In this document: piece by piece, positions 25,657-43,860 of the stretch
Layout: each line of letters opens with the position of its first letter
Position numbering within the stretch: the first letter of the stretch is position 1
From: Molossus alvarezi
Lineage: Eukaryota; Chordata; Mammalia; Chiroptera; Molossidae
DNA: 64,000 nt
NCBI GenBank assembly: GCA_037176705.1
Contig: CM073887.1
Span: 58,799,001-58,863,000 of the forward strand
Direction of reading: 5' to 3'
The notes under the pieces: model-generated
The model's database searches: none
What the model was told of the DNA's origin: nothing
Seen by the model: the letters and a program-made list of their open reading frames with translations, nothing else
Position numbers and translations under genes: made by a program

Positions 25657-25878
25657 GCCCGGTCAGTTTGGCTCAGTGGTTGAGCGTCCACCCATGCACC
25701 ATGAAGTCACCAGTTTGATTCCTGGTCAGGGCACATACCCAGGCTGTGGGCCAAATCCCCAGTGGAGGGCATGCAGGAGGTGACCAGTCAATGTTCTCTC
25801 TCACTGATATTTCCATCTCTCTCTCCCTCTCACTTCCTCTCTTTAAAATCAATAAAGAAAAAAAATATTTTTAAATAA
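25657..25878 (+). mobile_element. Type B SINE between RTBDN and RNASEH2A
   Basis: Head GGCCCGGTCAGTTTGGCTCAG, 3' end CTTTAAAATCAATAAAGAAAA. The rest of the 25470-26100 intergenic stretch is unique, with no gene seen. Confidence 0.85.
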
Positions 25879-26099
25879 AATCAGGGAGCATTTGAGATCT
25901 TGCTCCCAGGCATATGTCCTCATTTTGGCTCAAATAAACTCACAAACATTTTAAAAAGTAAATAAAATAAAGTCAATTAACCAGCGCCTACCACCTTATT
26001 TAGGTTGCAAAAGTCACTAGCTGGGTTCAGCCACAGAGCACACCCCTGCCCACCTCCATCTCAAAGTACAACCCCCATGCTTGGCTTTCCTTAAGCAAT

Positions 26100-26105
26100 T
26101 TTAAT
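26100..26105 (-). terminator. Poly(A) signal of RNASEH2A (ATTAAA)
   Basis: Minus-strand ATTAAA about 40 bp after the stop codon, giving a very short 3' UTR. No AATAAA lies closer. Confidence 0.65.
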
Positions 26106-26140
26106 CACAAACTGAGGGTAAATAGGGTACAGGCTGGTTC

Positions 26141-31079
<4,939 letters not shown>

Positions 31080-31080
<1 letters not shown>

Positions 31081-31690
31081 CCACCTGGATTTAGGCCATT
31101 TGCACCCGCGATCCCTGTCACTCCATAAAGTCGAAGCACCCTAGACTAGGTATACCATCCCACTGGGCTCAGGTCTTTGGACTTGGGGTCCCCCAACTAC
31201 CTCCCTCTCGGTACCTCATCCGGATCTCCGACCCCCCTTTCTATCCTCTTTCGAGCTAAGCCTCCTCTTCCTCCAAACCAAGGTCTGAGATCCCAAGACC
31301 TCATAAGACTGCTCTATATCAGAGTTCATGTTGTCCCCCACCTCGCCCTCCTCTTGTCCCCCCCCCCCCCATCTTATTACCTGGCCTCAACGGGGCTCAT
31401 GTCCTCTCTGCCTGTGGGTCCCTGGCCATCACCAGGCTCATGTCCCTTCCTCAGGGTCACGGCTCCTTCATCTGTTTTCCCCCACTATCTTTCTTCCTTT
31501 CTGCCCTGATATCAGCAGGACTCATCTCTCTCCCTCCGCATCCCCACCTCAAGCCCCAGACTTAAGGCTCCAATTGTCCCTTCGAAGTGCCCACCTCGTC
31601 TGTGACCCCTGAAGTTCTTCCTGTCTTCTCGCTCACCCTGGGGACTTGCCAGCCCACCCTGGCCTGCCTCCTATGTGCCCGTCTCTCACC
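31080..31690. other. THSD8-RNASEH2A intergenic stretch
   Basis: Pyrimidine-rich unique sequence (plus strand), including a run of about 14 C at 31357-31370. A possible donor-like GGGTGAGAG follows the THSD8 stop at about 31690, so a THSD8 3' UTR intron is possible. No other gene seen. Confidence 0.5.
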
Positions 31691-31695
31691 CGGTC

Positions 31696-34544
<2,849 letters not shown>

Positions 34545-34679
34545 TCACTACCCCCGCCGGTGGGTGCAGTGGGCGCGGCCAGCGGCTGTGCGTCTTCCCC
34601 AGCCGCCCGCAGACACGCGGAACCGGCCTGCTTCGCTCCCCTCCTCTACGGTGGCAGTGGACCCGACCGCTCTTCTCGT

Positions 34680-34809
34680 CACCACACCCCGCCCTGAGCG
34701 TCATGGTTCGTGCCACGCATATAAAGCTTCGCGGCCCTGGGCTTACTTGACGCTAAGAACGCGAGTCCGCGGATCTGCTGGTGTTTGCGTCCCGCCCTCC
34801 CCCACGCAG
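34680..34809 (+). promoter_or_regulatory. PRDX2 promoter and probable non-coding exon 1
   Basis: CCACACCCC (34682-34690), a KLF-type CACCC box, lies 30 bp before TATAAA (34720-34725), so transcription probably starts near 34750. The strong donor ACGCAG|GTAGGG at 34809/34810 would end a 60-nt exon 1. The next acceptor (CTTTCAG, ending 35278) is two bases before the PRDX2 ATG. The THSD8 ATG is only about 270 bp away in the other direction, so the two genes share a divergent promoter region. Confidence 0.6.
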
Positions 34810-35280
34810 GTAGGGACACCTGGAGCGCACCGGGCTGGGGGAAGCCCCTTTGGAGTCTCTCCGGCCCACTCCAGACGTCAGCGTTTGCCGCCTTTGTTTC
34901 CCACCCGCCTCGGTGGACGCCTTTGTCCTTGGGGTGGGGTGGGGGATAGAGGCCGCATCTTGGCGTGCTCCCCGCCCCTGCGCGAGGGTTCCTCCTCCAG
35001 CGGTGAGCCAGTTGCACTGCCTTCAGGCTGACACACTAATGGGAGGCCCAGCGGCAGCGGCTGGGCGGCTCTTGCTGGCCGGGAGGGAGAGGGTCTCCTG
35101 CGGTCTAAAAGCCGCGTACAGCCGGTACCGAGGAGGGTTCGGGGCAGTGTCGCTACCTCCGCCACTCCGACTCAGTCACCGGGCCCCGCACGCAGCGTGA
35201 CCTTGGGAAGCGAGGACAAAGGGTCTTCCCGGGCGCACTGACCGGGCAGCGGGGCGGGGTTGGGGTCTCCGCTTTCAGTC

Positions 35281-37268
35281 ATGGCCTCCGGCAACGCGCA
35301 CATTGGAAAGCCCGCCCCGGACTTCCAGGCCACCGCCGTGGTGGAGGGCGCCTTCAAGGAGGTGAAACTTTCCGACTACAGAGGTGAGGGCGGCCGTGGG
35401 AGGGGCGGGGGGCAGGTGGGGGCAGGACGTTGGGCCCTCATTCCTGGTCTATTCCCGCCCCCTTCTCCAGGGAAATACGTGGTCCTCTTTTTCTACCCGT
35501 TGGACTTCACTTTTGTGTGCCCCACGGAGATAATCGCTTTTAGCGAGCATGCCGAGGACTTCCGCACGCTGGGCTGCGAGGTGCTGGGTGTCTCTGTAGA
35601 CTCGCAGTTCACCCACCTAGCTTGGTATGAGCGGGGACCAACAGGGAGGGAGGGTGCAGCCAAACCTACACCTCTACAGGATTGGAGCTGTGTTCTAGTG
35701 GCTGTTGCTCAACCTCTGCACCTACCTTTCTCATCTTAAAAATAATGGAAATAATGACACCGAAGTAATTAGCCTTTGGAATCTAGTTGCTTGGTGCGAA
35801 GTTGCAAATGCTTTAGCTCATTAGGGCAAAGCAATCTCCCTCCCAAGAACTATTTCAAGAAGGTGGCAACTCCAGTTCAAGGGAGTGGAGAGCTGAGCCC
35901 CAGGACACAGCTAGAGAGGAGGATGGGAACTCTTGCCCCAAGATGCTAGAAACCACCAGCACATGTGAAGCCACTTTGTTGGAACAAGAGTGTTAGCTTA
36001 GTCTTCCCAGCTGTGGGAAATAGCCCCTGCACCCACTTCAGGGTGGGGTGGGTGGGACTCCCAGTGCCTTGCTCCAAAGCTCTTTATCTCTCTTTTCCAG
36101 CACCCCTTCTCCAGCTCTTATCACACCCAGGCCCACAGGGTGAGTACCTGCTGTGTCAGGCATTCTGAGGTTCCAACCCTGTCTCCCCTACTCTCAGGAT
36201 TAACACCCCCCGGAAGGAGGGAGGCTTGGGCCCCCTGAACATCCCCCTGCTGGCTGATGTAACCAGAAGTTTGTCCCATGATTATGGCGTGCTGAAGGAA
36301 GATGAGGGCATCGCCTACAGGTATTGTGGAGTTCTCAGGGGACCCCCATCCTCAGGGTGAGGGGACCATCTTAGGCAATGCCCTCCCTGCCCTTTGCCCT
36401 GTGTCTGGAAGGGAGATGGTGCTCCCTCCCCTGGCCCTGCCAGTGGGAGCTACCAGCTCTTCACTGAGAATCCTTATATATTCAGGGGCCTCTTTATCAT
36501 TGATGGCAAGGGTGTCCTTCGCCAGATCACGGTCAATGATTTACCTGTGGGGCGCTCTGTGGATGAGGCTCTACGGCTGGTCCAGGCTTTCCAGTACACA
36601 GATGAGCATGGGGAAGGTAAGTGGACATACATGTACATGTGTTCACACATGGGTAATACACAGACCCTCTCTTTGTCACTCATGTGGACATTCACTACCT
36701 GCTTTATCAGCTATGTGACATCGATGCGAGGGCCCCAAAAAAGGTTCAGTCAGGGCCTATAGGAAGTTTCTAATTTGATGGGGGAGATACCTCATAATAA
36801 GGATGGGGAGCTGGGAAGCAATAAAGTCTATACAAAAGGTATTTGAGAAAGCATGTATCAAGGCAGGCTTTAATAAAATTAGTTGGATCAGAGTGCCTTC
36901 TTGGGTGGAGGACCCAGCTTGACCATGGCCTCTCAAAGTCTAGTAGGAGTGGGGCTGAGGGAAAAAGATGGGGCTAAAGGGGCCAAAAAGAAATAAAAAC
37001 ACCAGCCACAAAATTCTGCACTTGGGCTTAGGGGTTTCTGTCAATGTGTGGTGTGGTCTTGGGCCTGGACCACTTGGCACTGGGCTTTTTCTTCTGCAAC
37101 TCAGCATCTTGCTTTGCCTCTCACTGCTGACATACCTTGAGTGGGGCAGTAGCCTCATATGTGCATTCTTGTGTCTTTCCAGTTTGTCCCGCTGGCTGGA
37201 AGCCAGGCAGTGACACGATCAAGCCTAATGTGAATGACAGCAAGGAATACTTCTCCAAACACAACTAG
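35281..37268 (+). CDS. PRDX2: PRDX2, peroxiredoxin 2
   Basis: Cytosolic typical 2-Cys peroxiredoxin that reduces hydrogen peroxide using thioredoxin; very abundant in red cells. Five coding exons: 35281-35383, 35471-35624, 36198-36320, 36486-36616 and 37183-37268, total 597 nt (198 aa, the human length). The peroxidatic Cys is in [13 protein letters not shown] (about residue 51) and the resolving Cys in [10 protein letters not shown] (about residue 172). The GGLG and C-terminal YF motifs (EYFSKHN), which make eukaryotic 2-Cys enzymes sensitive to overoxidation, are both present. The ATG lies at the start of the exon after CTTTCAG-TC. The gene is divergent from THSD8 and convergent with JUNB. 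Confidence 0.98.
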
Positions 37269-37470
37269 GCTAGCAGACAGGCACCAAGCTTGGGCTCATG
37301 GCCCCCACCTGGATGCCCTGTGCTGGCCCAGAAAAGGCCAAACCTGCCCCTTCATATTCCACAGTCCTGACTTGAAGGGCTAGACCAAGGCCTTCTCATA
37401 TTCCTAGCTGAGTGATGAATGGTGATCTATCCCTGGAGCTCTCCAACTGGGCACAGGCCTAGAGGTGACC

Positions 37471-37476
37471 AATAAA
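37471..37476 (+). terminator. Poly(A) signal of PRDX2
   Basis: AATAAA 203 bp after the stop codon, followed by a GTGTGAGTCTGTGTTGG downstream GT-rich element. Confidence 0.9.
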
Positions 37477-37733
37477 GTATTAGGGACAGGTGTGAGTCTG
37501 TGTTGGTGTGGTCTGTCCTATTGTCTCTTGTTGCCCTCCCCACCCAAGCTCTGGCCTGAGAAACTGATACTGTAGTTACTTATCGGCACCACAAGGTGGC
37601 AGTCTTACCCCATGTTCACTTTTCTCTCACCTTTGGCCTAAGGGCAATTGGGGGTGGGGCTGTTTGCCTCTTGCCCAGAGTAAGTCCCTGAACCGTGCCA
37701 TCAGCCAGGCTGGGTTTATTTTTATTGTTTTAT

Positions 37734-37960
37734 TCTTTTTAATCCTCACCTGAGGATATTTTTCCATTTTTTTGTTCAGATAGAGTGGGAGGGAGAGAGA
37801 GAGAAAGAAACATCAACGTGAAAGGGACACATTGAGTGGCTGCCACTGGCCCGACCAACCAGGGCCAGGGACAAACTGCAACCAAGGTACGCTCCCTTAG
37901 CGGGAACCCAGGCCAACCGCAGGCCGACGCTCTAACCGCTGAGCCAAACTGGCCAGGGCC
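37734..37960 (-). mobile_element. Type A SINE downstream of PRDX2
   Basis: AATCCTCACCTGAGGAT at left, CTGAGCCAAACTGGCCAGGGC at right. 'CCAGGCTGGGTTTA' flanks both sides (target duplication). Confidence 0.9.
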
Positions 37961-38067
37961 AGGCTGGGTTTAAATGTCATTTTAAGAGATGTGATCTTTC
38001 CTGGTTTTTTTCATCAGGCAAATGGAAATAAAAACAACCAAGCCAGATCACCATGCATGTTAAAGTA

Positions 38068-38280
38068 GCCCAGCTGGTATAGCTCAGTGGTTGAGTGTCA
38101 ACCCATGCACCAAGAGGCTGCTGGTTCTATTCTGGATTAGGGCACATGCCCAGGTTGTGGGCCTGATCCCCAGTGAGGGACATGAAGGAGGCGGCCAATC
38201 TGATCTCTCATTGATGTTTCTCTCTCTCTCTCTCCCTTCCTCTCTAGAAGCAATAAAGAAAAATTATTTGAAAAAAATAA
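38068..38280 (+). mobile_element. Type B SINE
   Basis: Head GCCCAGCTGGTATAGCTCAGTGG, 3' end CTCTAGAAGCAATAAAG. Confidence 0.82.
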
Positions 38281-38410
38281 AGTACGTAACACTTGGGGAC
38301 CAGTGAATGGTTACTAGGGTGGGTTCCTGGGCCTGGAAGAAGAGTCCAGTCTTATGGCAAAAAGGGTGGGGACCCAGTCCCAGCAGCAGAACCAAGAGTG
38401 GGAGCTTCAG

Positions 38411-38574
38411 GCCCTGGCCAGGTAGATCAGTTGGTTAGAGCATCAACCAGACATGCCAAAGTTGGGGGTTTGATCCCAAGTCAGGGCACATACAAGAAGC
38501 AACCATTGAATACATAAGTGGAACAGCAAATAGATGTTTCTTTCCCTTCCTCTCAAAAAAAAAAAAAAAAAAAA
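38411..38574 (+). mobile_element. Third, tRNA-headed SINE type (type C)
   Basis: Head GCCCTGGCCAGGTAGATCAGTTGGTTAGAGC with a distinct body (GAAGCAACCATTGAATACATAAGTGG) and poly(A). 'GTGGGAGCTTCAGG' / 'ATGGGAGCTTGAGC' flank it. Confidence 0.75.
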
Positions 38575-38816
38575 TGGGAGCTTGAGCTACATGCAGTGGG
38601 CAAGCTCTGCTCCACAAAAGGTTGGAAGGGCTGCCTATCAGCCCCTAGTATGGAAGGTGAGGCATAGGCTGGGAGGCAGGTGTCAGGAGCAAGGCAATTT
38701 TCCCATGAGTGCAGATTGATGCTGCATGTGTCCAGGCAAGTAACTTTGCCATTCTGATCCTCCATTTCCTTCCACAAAACAGGACTGACAAGCTCATTTA
38801 ATCCATAGACCTCTTA

Positions 38817-38998
38817 TTATTTTTATCTTCACCCAAGGATATTTTCCCATTGATTTGTGGATTGGGGGAGGGGGGGACATCGACTGGGCCAGGGATCAAA
38901 CCTGCAACCTAGGTGAGTGCCCTTGAACCACGAATGGAACCCGGGATTCTTCCATCTTCGGGCTGGCGCTCTGACTGCTGAGCCAAACCGGTCAGGGC
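38817..38998 (-). mobile_element. Type A SINE, internally deleted
   Basis: Tail and head present; the middle (from GGAGGG to ACCAATC) is largely missing. Confidence 0.8.
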
Positions 38999-39000
38999 AT

Positions 39001-39560
39001 AGACTCATCATTATTAATATTGTTATCCAGCCTAATACCCATCAAAATCACTAATCTCAGCCTTGGAATTTTATCTACACTTCTCCCCAAGGCCCTGTGT
39101 GGTCTTCTCTGACCTTATCTCCACCCTCCTGGTTTATTCCATTCCAGACCTACTGGCTTCTTACTGTTCTTTAACAGGCTGATCTTGTTCTAGCCACAGG
39201 AACTGCATGTGTTCCCTCTGCTCAGAATGCTGTTACCCAGTATCAGGGCCAGGCTTCTTCAAATCTGGTCTCATGGGTTCAGGGAGCCGCCCCAGAGCCT
39301 CCCTCCTCTAGCTGGCACCCTGGCTCCACCGCGCCCACGCAGTCTGACTTGACCCGGTTGGGGGTTTGCTGCTGCAAAGATCCATGTTCCTAATCTATTC
39401 TCCAAAGCTGCTCATCTCCCCTGCCCCGTCCCTGCTGCTTTGAGCTGTCTTCTCTTCCTAGCACTTACCACCATCTCAATCATGTTTCCTTGTTTATTAT
39501 CTGCCTGCTGTGGTCCAGGCTGTGTCTTCAGGGCTGGGCTGTTCAGTACTTTATAATGAA
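39001..39560. other. PRDX2-JUNB intergenic sequence
   Basis: Old L2-like sequence (39050-39270) and unique DNA. No gene seen. 37490-40480 as a whole has only the SINEs listed and the JUNB 3' CpG block. Confidence 0.6.
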
Positions 39561-39599
39561 TTAATGAAGTGTCTGTCCTGTGGGCTGGTTTCTCTGCTG

Positions 39600-40330
39600 T
39601 TCTGAGTACTTACAACTCCGAGGCTCGGCGCACCAGCAGCCCTCATACCCATCCCAGCTCCGGCGGAAAGGACCCTGCGCCAGAGCGGCTGAGGCGCCGG
39701 GTGGCCTGAGCAGCCGCCCCGGCAGGACCAGACCTGGCAGTCACCCCGATCCTGGCTTGGCAACGGGAGGGGAAACTGGCAGGCGGGTGCCGCCCTTCCT
39801 GGCGGGGGTGAGGGGGACCGTGGCGGCAAGGACGCGCAGGCAGCAGCAAACCCCCAACCGGATCAGGTCAGACAGCGTGGGCGCGGCGGGGCCAGGGCGC
39901 CAGCCAGAGGAGGGAGGCTCTGGGGCGGTTCCCTGGACTCTGGAGCGCGGCCCGCCCACCACGGACGCTCTGGACCCAGGCCTGGGGCTTTCCGGGCCCC
40001 GGCAGCCACCCGCCTGGGAAAATCCCGGCCTTCTTCCGGGCGCCACGGCCCCTGCCCGGCAGAGCGGGGGGAGGGGATTCCCGGAATCTGCCCGGAGACC
40101 GCCGTCGCGTCACTGGACAGAATTCACCCTTATATGGTCAGCGCTTCCGTTGCGTCAGCGGGGGAAACCCCGGCATGCGCTGTTGGGCGGGGCCACGCCT
40201 GCGCAGTGCGCACATCGCCCCAGGCATCCTGCCCCCAGGTGTTGGGAGGCTGGACAGCTTCCCCGCCCTGGACTTTCCATCCCCGGAATCACGGAACGCG
40301 CGGAGGGTTTGGACACCCGGGCTGGGAATG
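39600..40330. promoter_or_regulatory. CpG-rich block downstream of JUNB
   Basis: CpG density equals that of JUNB itself, although the block lies past the transcript end. It contains the CArG/CRE enhancer at 40101-40160. A 293-codon open frame on the plus strand is compositional and not believed to be coding. Confidence 0.6.
40101..40160 (+). promoter_or_regulatory. JUNB 3' enhancer: CArG box with ETS and CRE-like sites
   Basis: A perfect CArG box CCTTATATGG (40128-40137) is followed by an ETS core CTTCCG (40145-40150) and TGCGTCA (40151-40157), and preceded by CGTCA (40108-40112). It lies about 2.15 kb from the predicted JUNB start, some 350 bp past the probable poly(A) site. From memory, mouse Junb has an SRE/CRE enhancer at about this place downstream, so this is very likely its orthologue. 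Confidence 0.75.
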
Positions 40331-40514
40331 CGATCTGCTTAGGCAGAGCTGGCAAGGTGACACAGAGACCGAAGCAAGTCAAAACAGCAGCGGGGTGGGG
40401 GTATCCCAGTACTCTCCTCCCTCCACCCGCCCGGTTTGGAAAAAAAGACAACAGGAATTAATAAAGAACTTTTTTTTTTTACTTAAATAGATTCAATAAA
40501 AAGTCAGAACAAAC

Positions 40515-40541
40515 GCACGCGCACACACACACACACACACA
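40515..40541. repeat. (CA)n in the JUNB 3' UTR
   Basis: Short CA run (TG in the mRNA) close to the probable poly(A) site. Confidence 0.9.
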
Positions 40542-40966
40542 AACACACCTTAAACTCTTTAGAGACCAGGTGCGTGTTTCTTCTCCACAGTACGGTGCAG
40601 AGGGGGGAGGGCAGGGGGCGGGGGTCCCCACCCCAGTGTCTCCATGGGCTTGAGTACCGGGCGGCGGGGCCAGCTCCGCCGCGATCGCCCCCTCCTCCCC
40701 TCCCTGTTAAATACACAAATATATTATATTCAATATGAATCGAGTCTGTTTCCAGCAGAAAAAAAATATCAAATAAAAATGTGTAGGGCGTCTTGTAAAC
40801 GTCGAGGTGGAAGGACTGGGTGCAGAGCGGGCGGGCAGGGGTCCAGTGTAGTTTTTGGCGCCCCCATGCCCCGGGGCGGTGCCCACAGCCTGCCCCCTCG
40901 TCCTGTGGTAGGTGTGCACCCAGCCGTCCAGGCTGGGGGGGGGGTGTCCGTACGGGGAAGGGGTGC

Positions 40967-42010
40967 TCAGAAGGCGTGTCCCTTGACCCCTAGCAGCAGC
41001 TGGCATCCGTTGCTGACGTGGGTCATGACCTTCTGTTTGAGCTGGGCCACCTGCTCCCGGAGGAGGCCGGCAGTGCTCGAGAGCCCCGCGTTCTCGGCCT
41101 TGAGTGTCTTCACCTTGTCCTCCAGGCGAGCGATGCGCTCCAGCTTCCGCTTCCGGCACTTGGTGGCCGCCAGCCGGTTCCGCAGCCTCTTGCGCTCCAC
41201 TTTGATGCGCTCCTGGTCTTCCATGTTGATGGGGGATACTGGCGGCGTGGCGTCGCGGCTGCGTGCCTCAGGCACGGTCTGAGGTTCCTCTTTGAAGGTG
41301 GAGGCCCCGCGGCCCAGGCCCAGCTGCGCCGGGTGGCCGCCGGGGAAGGGCGGCGCGTGTGGGAGGTAGCTGATGGTAGCCGTCGGGTACGAGCTGCCGG
41401 TCCCGACGGCGGGCCCGGTGCCTCCGGAGGGTGCAGAGGCTGGGGAATAGCTGCTGAGGTTGGTGTAGACGGGAGGAGGTTCCGGGCCGGCATAGACACC
41501 CCCAGGCCCCGCCGGGGGCCCCCCGCTGGCACCCAGGGACACGTTGGGGGGTGTCACGTGGTTCATCTTGTGCAGGTCGTCCAGGGCTTTGACAAAACCG
41601 TCGGCGAAACCCTCCTGTTCCTCGGTGACGCCGCCCCCTGCGCCCCCCGCACCTCCACCGCTGCCACCCCCGCGAGGGTAAAAGTATTGTCCCGGGGGCG
41701 TAGGCGTCGTCGTGATCACGCCGTTGCTGTTGGGGACGATTAGACGCTCCAGCTCTGATGAGGCGAGCTTGAGCGACGCGCCCGTGTCCGAGCCCTGGCC
41801 GGAAAAGTAGCTGCCACCACCGCTGCCCTCTGGGCCAGGACCCCGCGCCCCGAGTGTTTTCAGACCTCGGTAAGGGTCAGTCAGGTTGAGCGCCAGGCTG
41901 GGTTTCAGGAGTTTGTAATCGTGTAGAGACAGGCCGCCTGGGGCCCGGCCGTATCCCGCCGCTGCGTATGAGTCGTCGTGGTAGAAGGGCTGTTCCATTT
42001 TAGTGCACAT
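40967..42010 (-). CDS. JUNB: JUNB, AP-1 transcription factor subunit
   Basis: Immediate-early bZIP factor that pairs with FOS proteins and binds TGA(G/C)TCA. Intronless open frame of 347 aa, equal to human. The start is the ATG at 42010 ([15 protein letters not shown]). Seen in order: the N-terminal delta/JNK-docking-like region ([13 protein letters not shown]), the phospho-acceptor stretch [13 protein letters not shown] (about residues 100-106), Gly/Pro-rich linkers, and the basic region [21 protein letters not shown] followed by a leucine zipper ([14 protein letters not shown] ... [13 protein letters not shown]), ending GVKGHAF. The transcript probably runs from about 42290 to about 40480. 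The whole unit is CpG-rich. The frame stays open upstream to 42136 without an ATG. Confidence 0.98.
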   Translation of the reverse strand: MCTKMEQPFYHDDSYAAAGYGRAPGGLSLHDYKLLKPSLALNLTDPYRGLKTLGARGPGPEGSGGGSYFSGQGSDTGASLKLASSELERLIVPNSNGVITTTPTPPGQYFYPRGGGSGGGAGGAGGGVTEEQEGFADGFVKALDDLHKMNHVTPPNVSLGASGGPPAGPGGVYAGPEPPPVYTNLSSYSPASAPSGGTGPAVGTGSSYPTATISYLPHAPPFPGGHPAQLGLGRGASTFKEEPQTVPEARSRDATPPVSPINMEDQERIKVERKRLRNRLAATKCRKRKLERIARLEDKVKTLKAENAGLSSTAGLLREQVAQLKQKVMTHVSNGCQLLLGVKGHAF

Positions 42011-42316
42011 CCGGACGGCCCAGGCGGTCTGGGGGCGTCCCTGCGGGGCCGCCCCGGGCCTCGCTGCTGCGAGCGGCGCGCTGTCCTTGGCGGTGGCTGG
42101 ACTGGGTGTCTGGAAGCGCGGTCCCCGGGCTGGCACCCGCCGGGAGAGGCCAGCCGGCCGCCGTGCGCGGAAGCTCTGTGCGGCTTCGCTAGTCCCTCTG
42201 CCCCTCTCTGGCGCGCTCGCTTTCTCGGTGTCGCTTCCCCCGGCTTTCTTCTCCCTGCTGGTTCCGACGCTGGCCTGCCGCGCTCAAGGTCCCGGCCGCT
42301 TAGCCGGAGCCACACG

Positions 42317-42362
42317 CCTTTATACGGCTATTGTCAGCTGCGGAAGCGCGCTCTGATTGGCC
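42317..42362 (-). promoter_or_regulatory. JUNB core promoter: TATA box and CCAAT box
   Basis: Minus-strand TATAAA at 42324-42319 and CCAAT at 42360-42356, about 32 bp further upstream. The TATA predicts a start near 42290 and a 5' UTR of about 280 nt. A CGTCA half-CRE lies at 42424-42428. Confidence 0.8.
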
Positions 42363-42629
42363 GTCTCGCGAGCGGCCCTTGCGCCCCCCTCCTCGAGCGT
42401 GGGGAAGGGGAGGAGGCGGCTCGCGTCACTGTCAGGAAGCGCGTGTCCTTGTAAACAGCGTCCACGGTCTGGGTGGTTTGGGGAGGCTGCAGGGGGAGGG
42501 GCTCATGGGACCCCGTGGTGCACGAAGTAGGGGATGCTAGGACCGTCCGAGGCACACGGGGAGGGGCTACAGGGAGGAGGAGGATACCCCTGGAGTAGGC
42601 GATGAGGGACACGAGGAACTGGTACGGAG

Positions 42630-43110
42630 GAAGTGTGTGTGTGGGGGTTAGGTGGGGGGGGGGTTGGGGGTCCCAAGTTGTTCAGAGGTCTGAGGGACCC
42701 ATAATATCCCAGAGGGGTTGGAGGACTGTGAATATTTTGGGAGACCCCTTAAAAGAGAGACGGAAGGGTTAAGCAGAGTAAATGGGAGAGGGGTAAGGAG
42801 ACGCCTGACTCAGGAATTAAGTGGGGATCCTGAGTACAGAGGGGCTGAGGGACTGGAATTTCCATGGGAGGGACTGAATCCAGGAAAAGTGCGGGGGGGG
42901 GGGCGATGAAAAGCATATACAGAGAGGGTTTGAGGACCCAATATGCAAGAAGTAAGTAGGGGTCCTGAAGTCCATGGGAGAGACTGAGGGTCCCCCATAA
43001 ATGGGAAGGAGACTCTAGCTGTACAGAAAGTGACCGAGGGCCCTGGAGTACACTGAGTCAGGGGAAATATGTGGGGTAGGAGACACTGTCATAGGTTGGG
43101 GTCACTGGGG
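42630..43110. repeat. Degenerate minisatellite upstream of JUNB
   Basis: Loose repeats of about 35-45 bp with 'GGGACTGA', 'TGAGG(A/G)(C/T)CC' and 'GGGAGAGACTGAGGGTCCC'. Includes two of the perfect AP-1 sites. Confidence 0.5.
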
Positions 43111-43819
43111 TCATTTGCGATGCCCTGATGAAGGAGAATTAGAAGGGTCGGGGCACACCTTCAGAGCTGTGATGACAATGACAGAGGGTCCCGGGTTGAG
43201 ACAAGGTAAGGAACGGTCTTTGAAGATCCTGAGGATCTGGACTGCTGGATCTGCCATGATTGGCGCCCCCTCTTGTGGGTGACCTCCAGGCGCCTGTATA
43301 CCCGGTCCCCATCCCAAAGCCCTCCCCTAGTAACTCTGGGCTTAACCGACACCGTGTTAGCTCCTGGTGCCTGGACCCAGCCCGAAGGCCGGGGCGCGGT
43401 CGCCCAACCCCACTCCTTCCTTAGAAACAGGCCGGGGAAGAGTTCCGCGGCAGGAAGTGTGGCAACAGCCCTGGGGGAAGGAGCCCGGCCCTGTCTCCGT
43501 CACTCAGATCCTACGGGACCTTGCACCCCGCCCTGGGTCGGGCCAGGTTCTGCGCCTCGGAAGAGGAACCTGGGCGCGGGACCCCTGCGGAGGCCGGAGT
43601 GCATCGAACACGCCCAGCTTCACAGTCCTCCAGTTACCGTCCTTTCCCCCCTCCAGCAATGGTTCAGCCCACGGTGCCCACGGGCGATCCTGGAGACTGG
43701 CAGTCCGGGGACGATTCCATTAGTCCGACAGAGGGGGACGCACAGGGGAGCGGGTCCTTGTCGCCTTGGCAACAGGCCGGAGTCCGCACTTGGCTGGGGG
43801 CGGGGCGGTCCCCGGAGCG

Positions 43820-43860
43820 TCTCTGCCCGACTCCCATATAAGGGCACAGGAAGGGGTGGG
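43820..43860 (+). promoter_or_regulatory. JUNB upstream serum response element (CArG box)
   Basis: Perfect CArG CCATATAAGG (43834-43843) with an adjacent ETS-type CAGGAAG (43847-43853). It lies about 1.55 kb upstream of the predicted JUNB start, in a CpG-rich block. A mouse Junb SRE is known at roughly -1.5 kb (from memory). Confidence 0.7.

Noticed and set aside
39580..40461. 293-codon open frame on the plus strand downstream of JUNB
   Set aside because: Same compositional effect. It overlaps the CArG enhancer and the peptide is Pro/Gly/Arg-rich without domain features.
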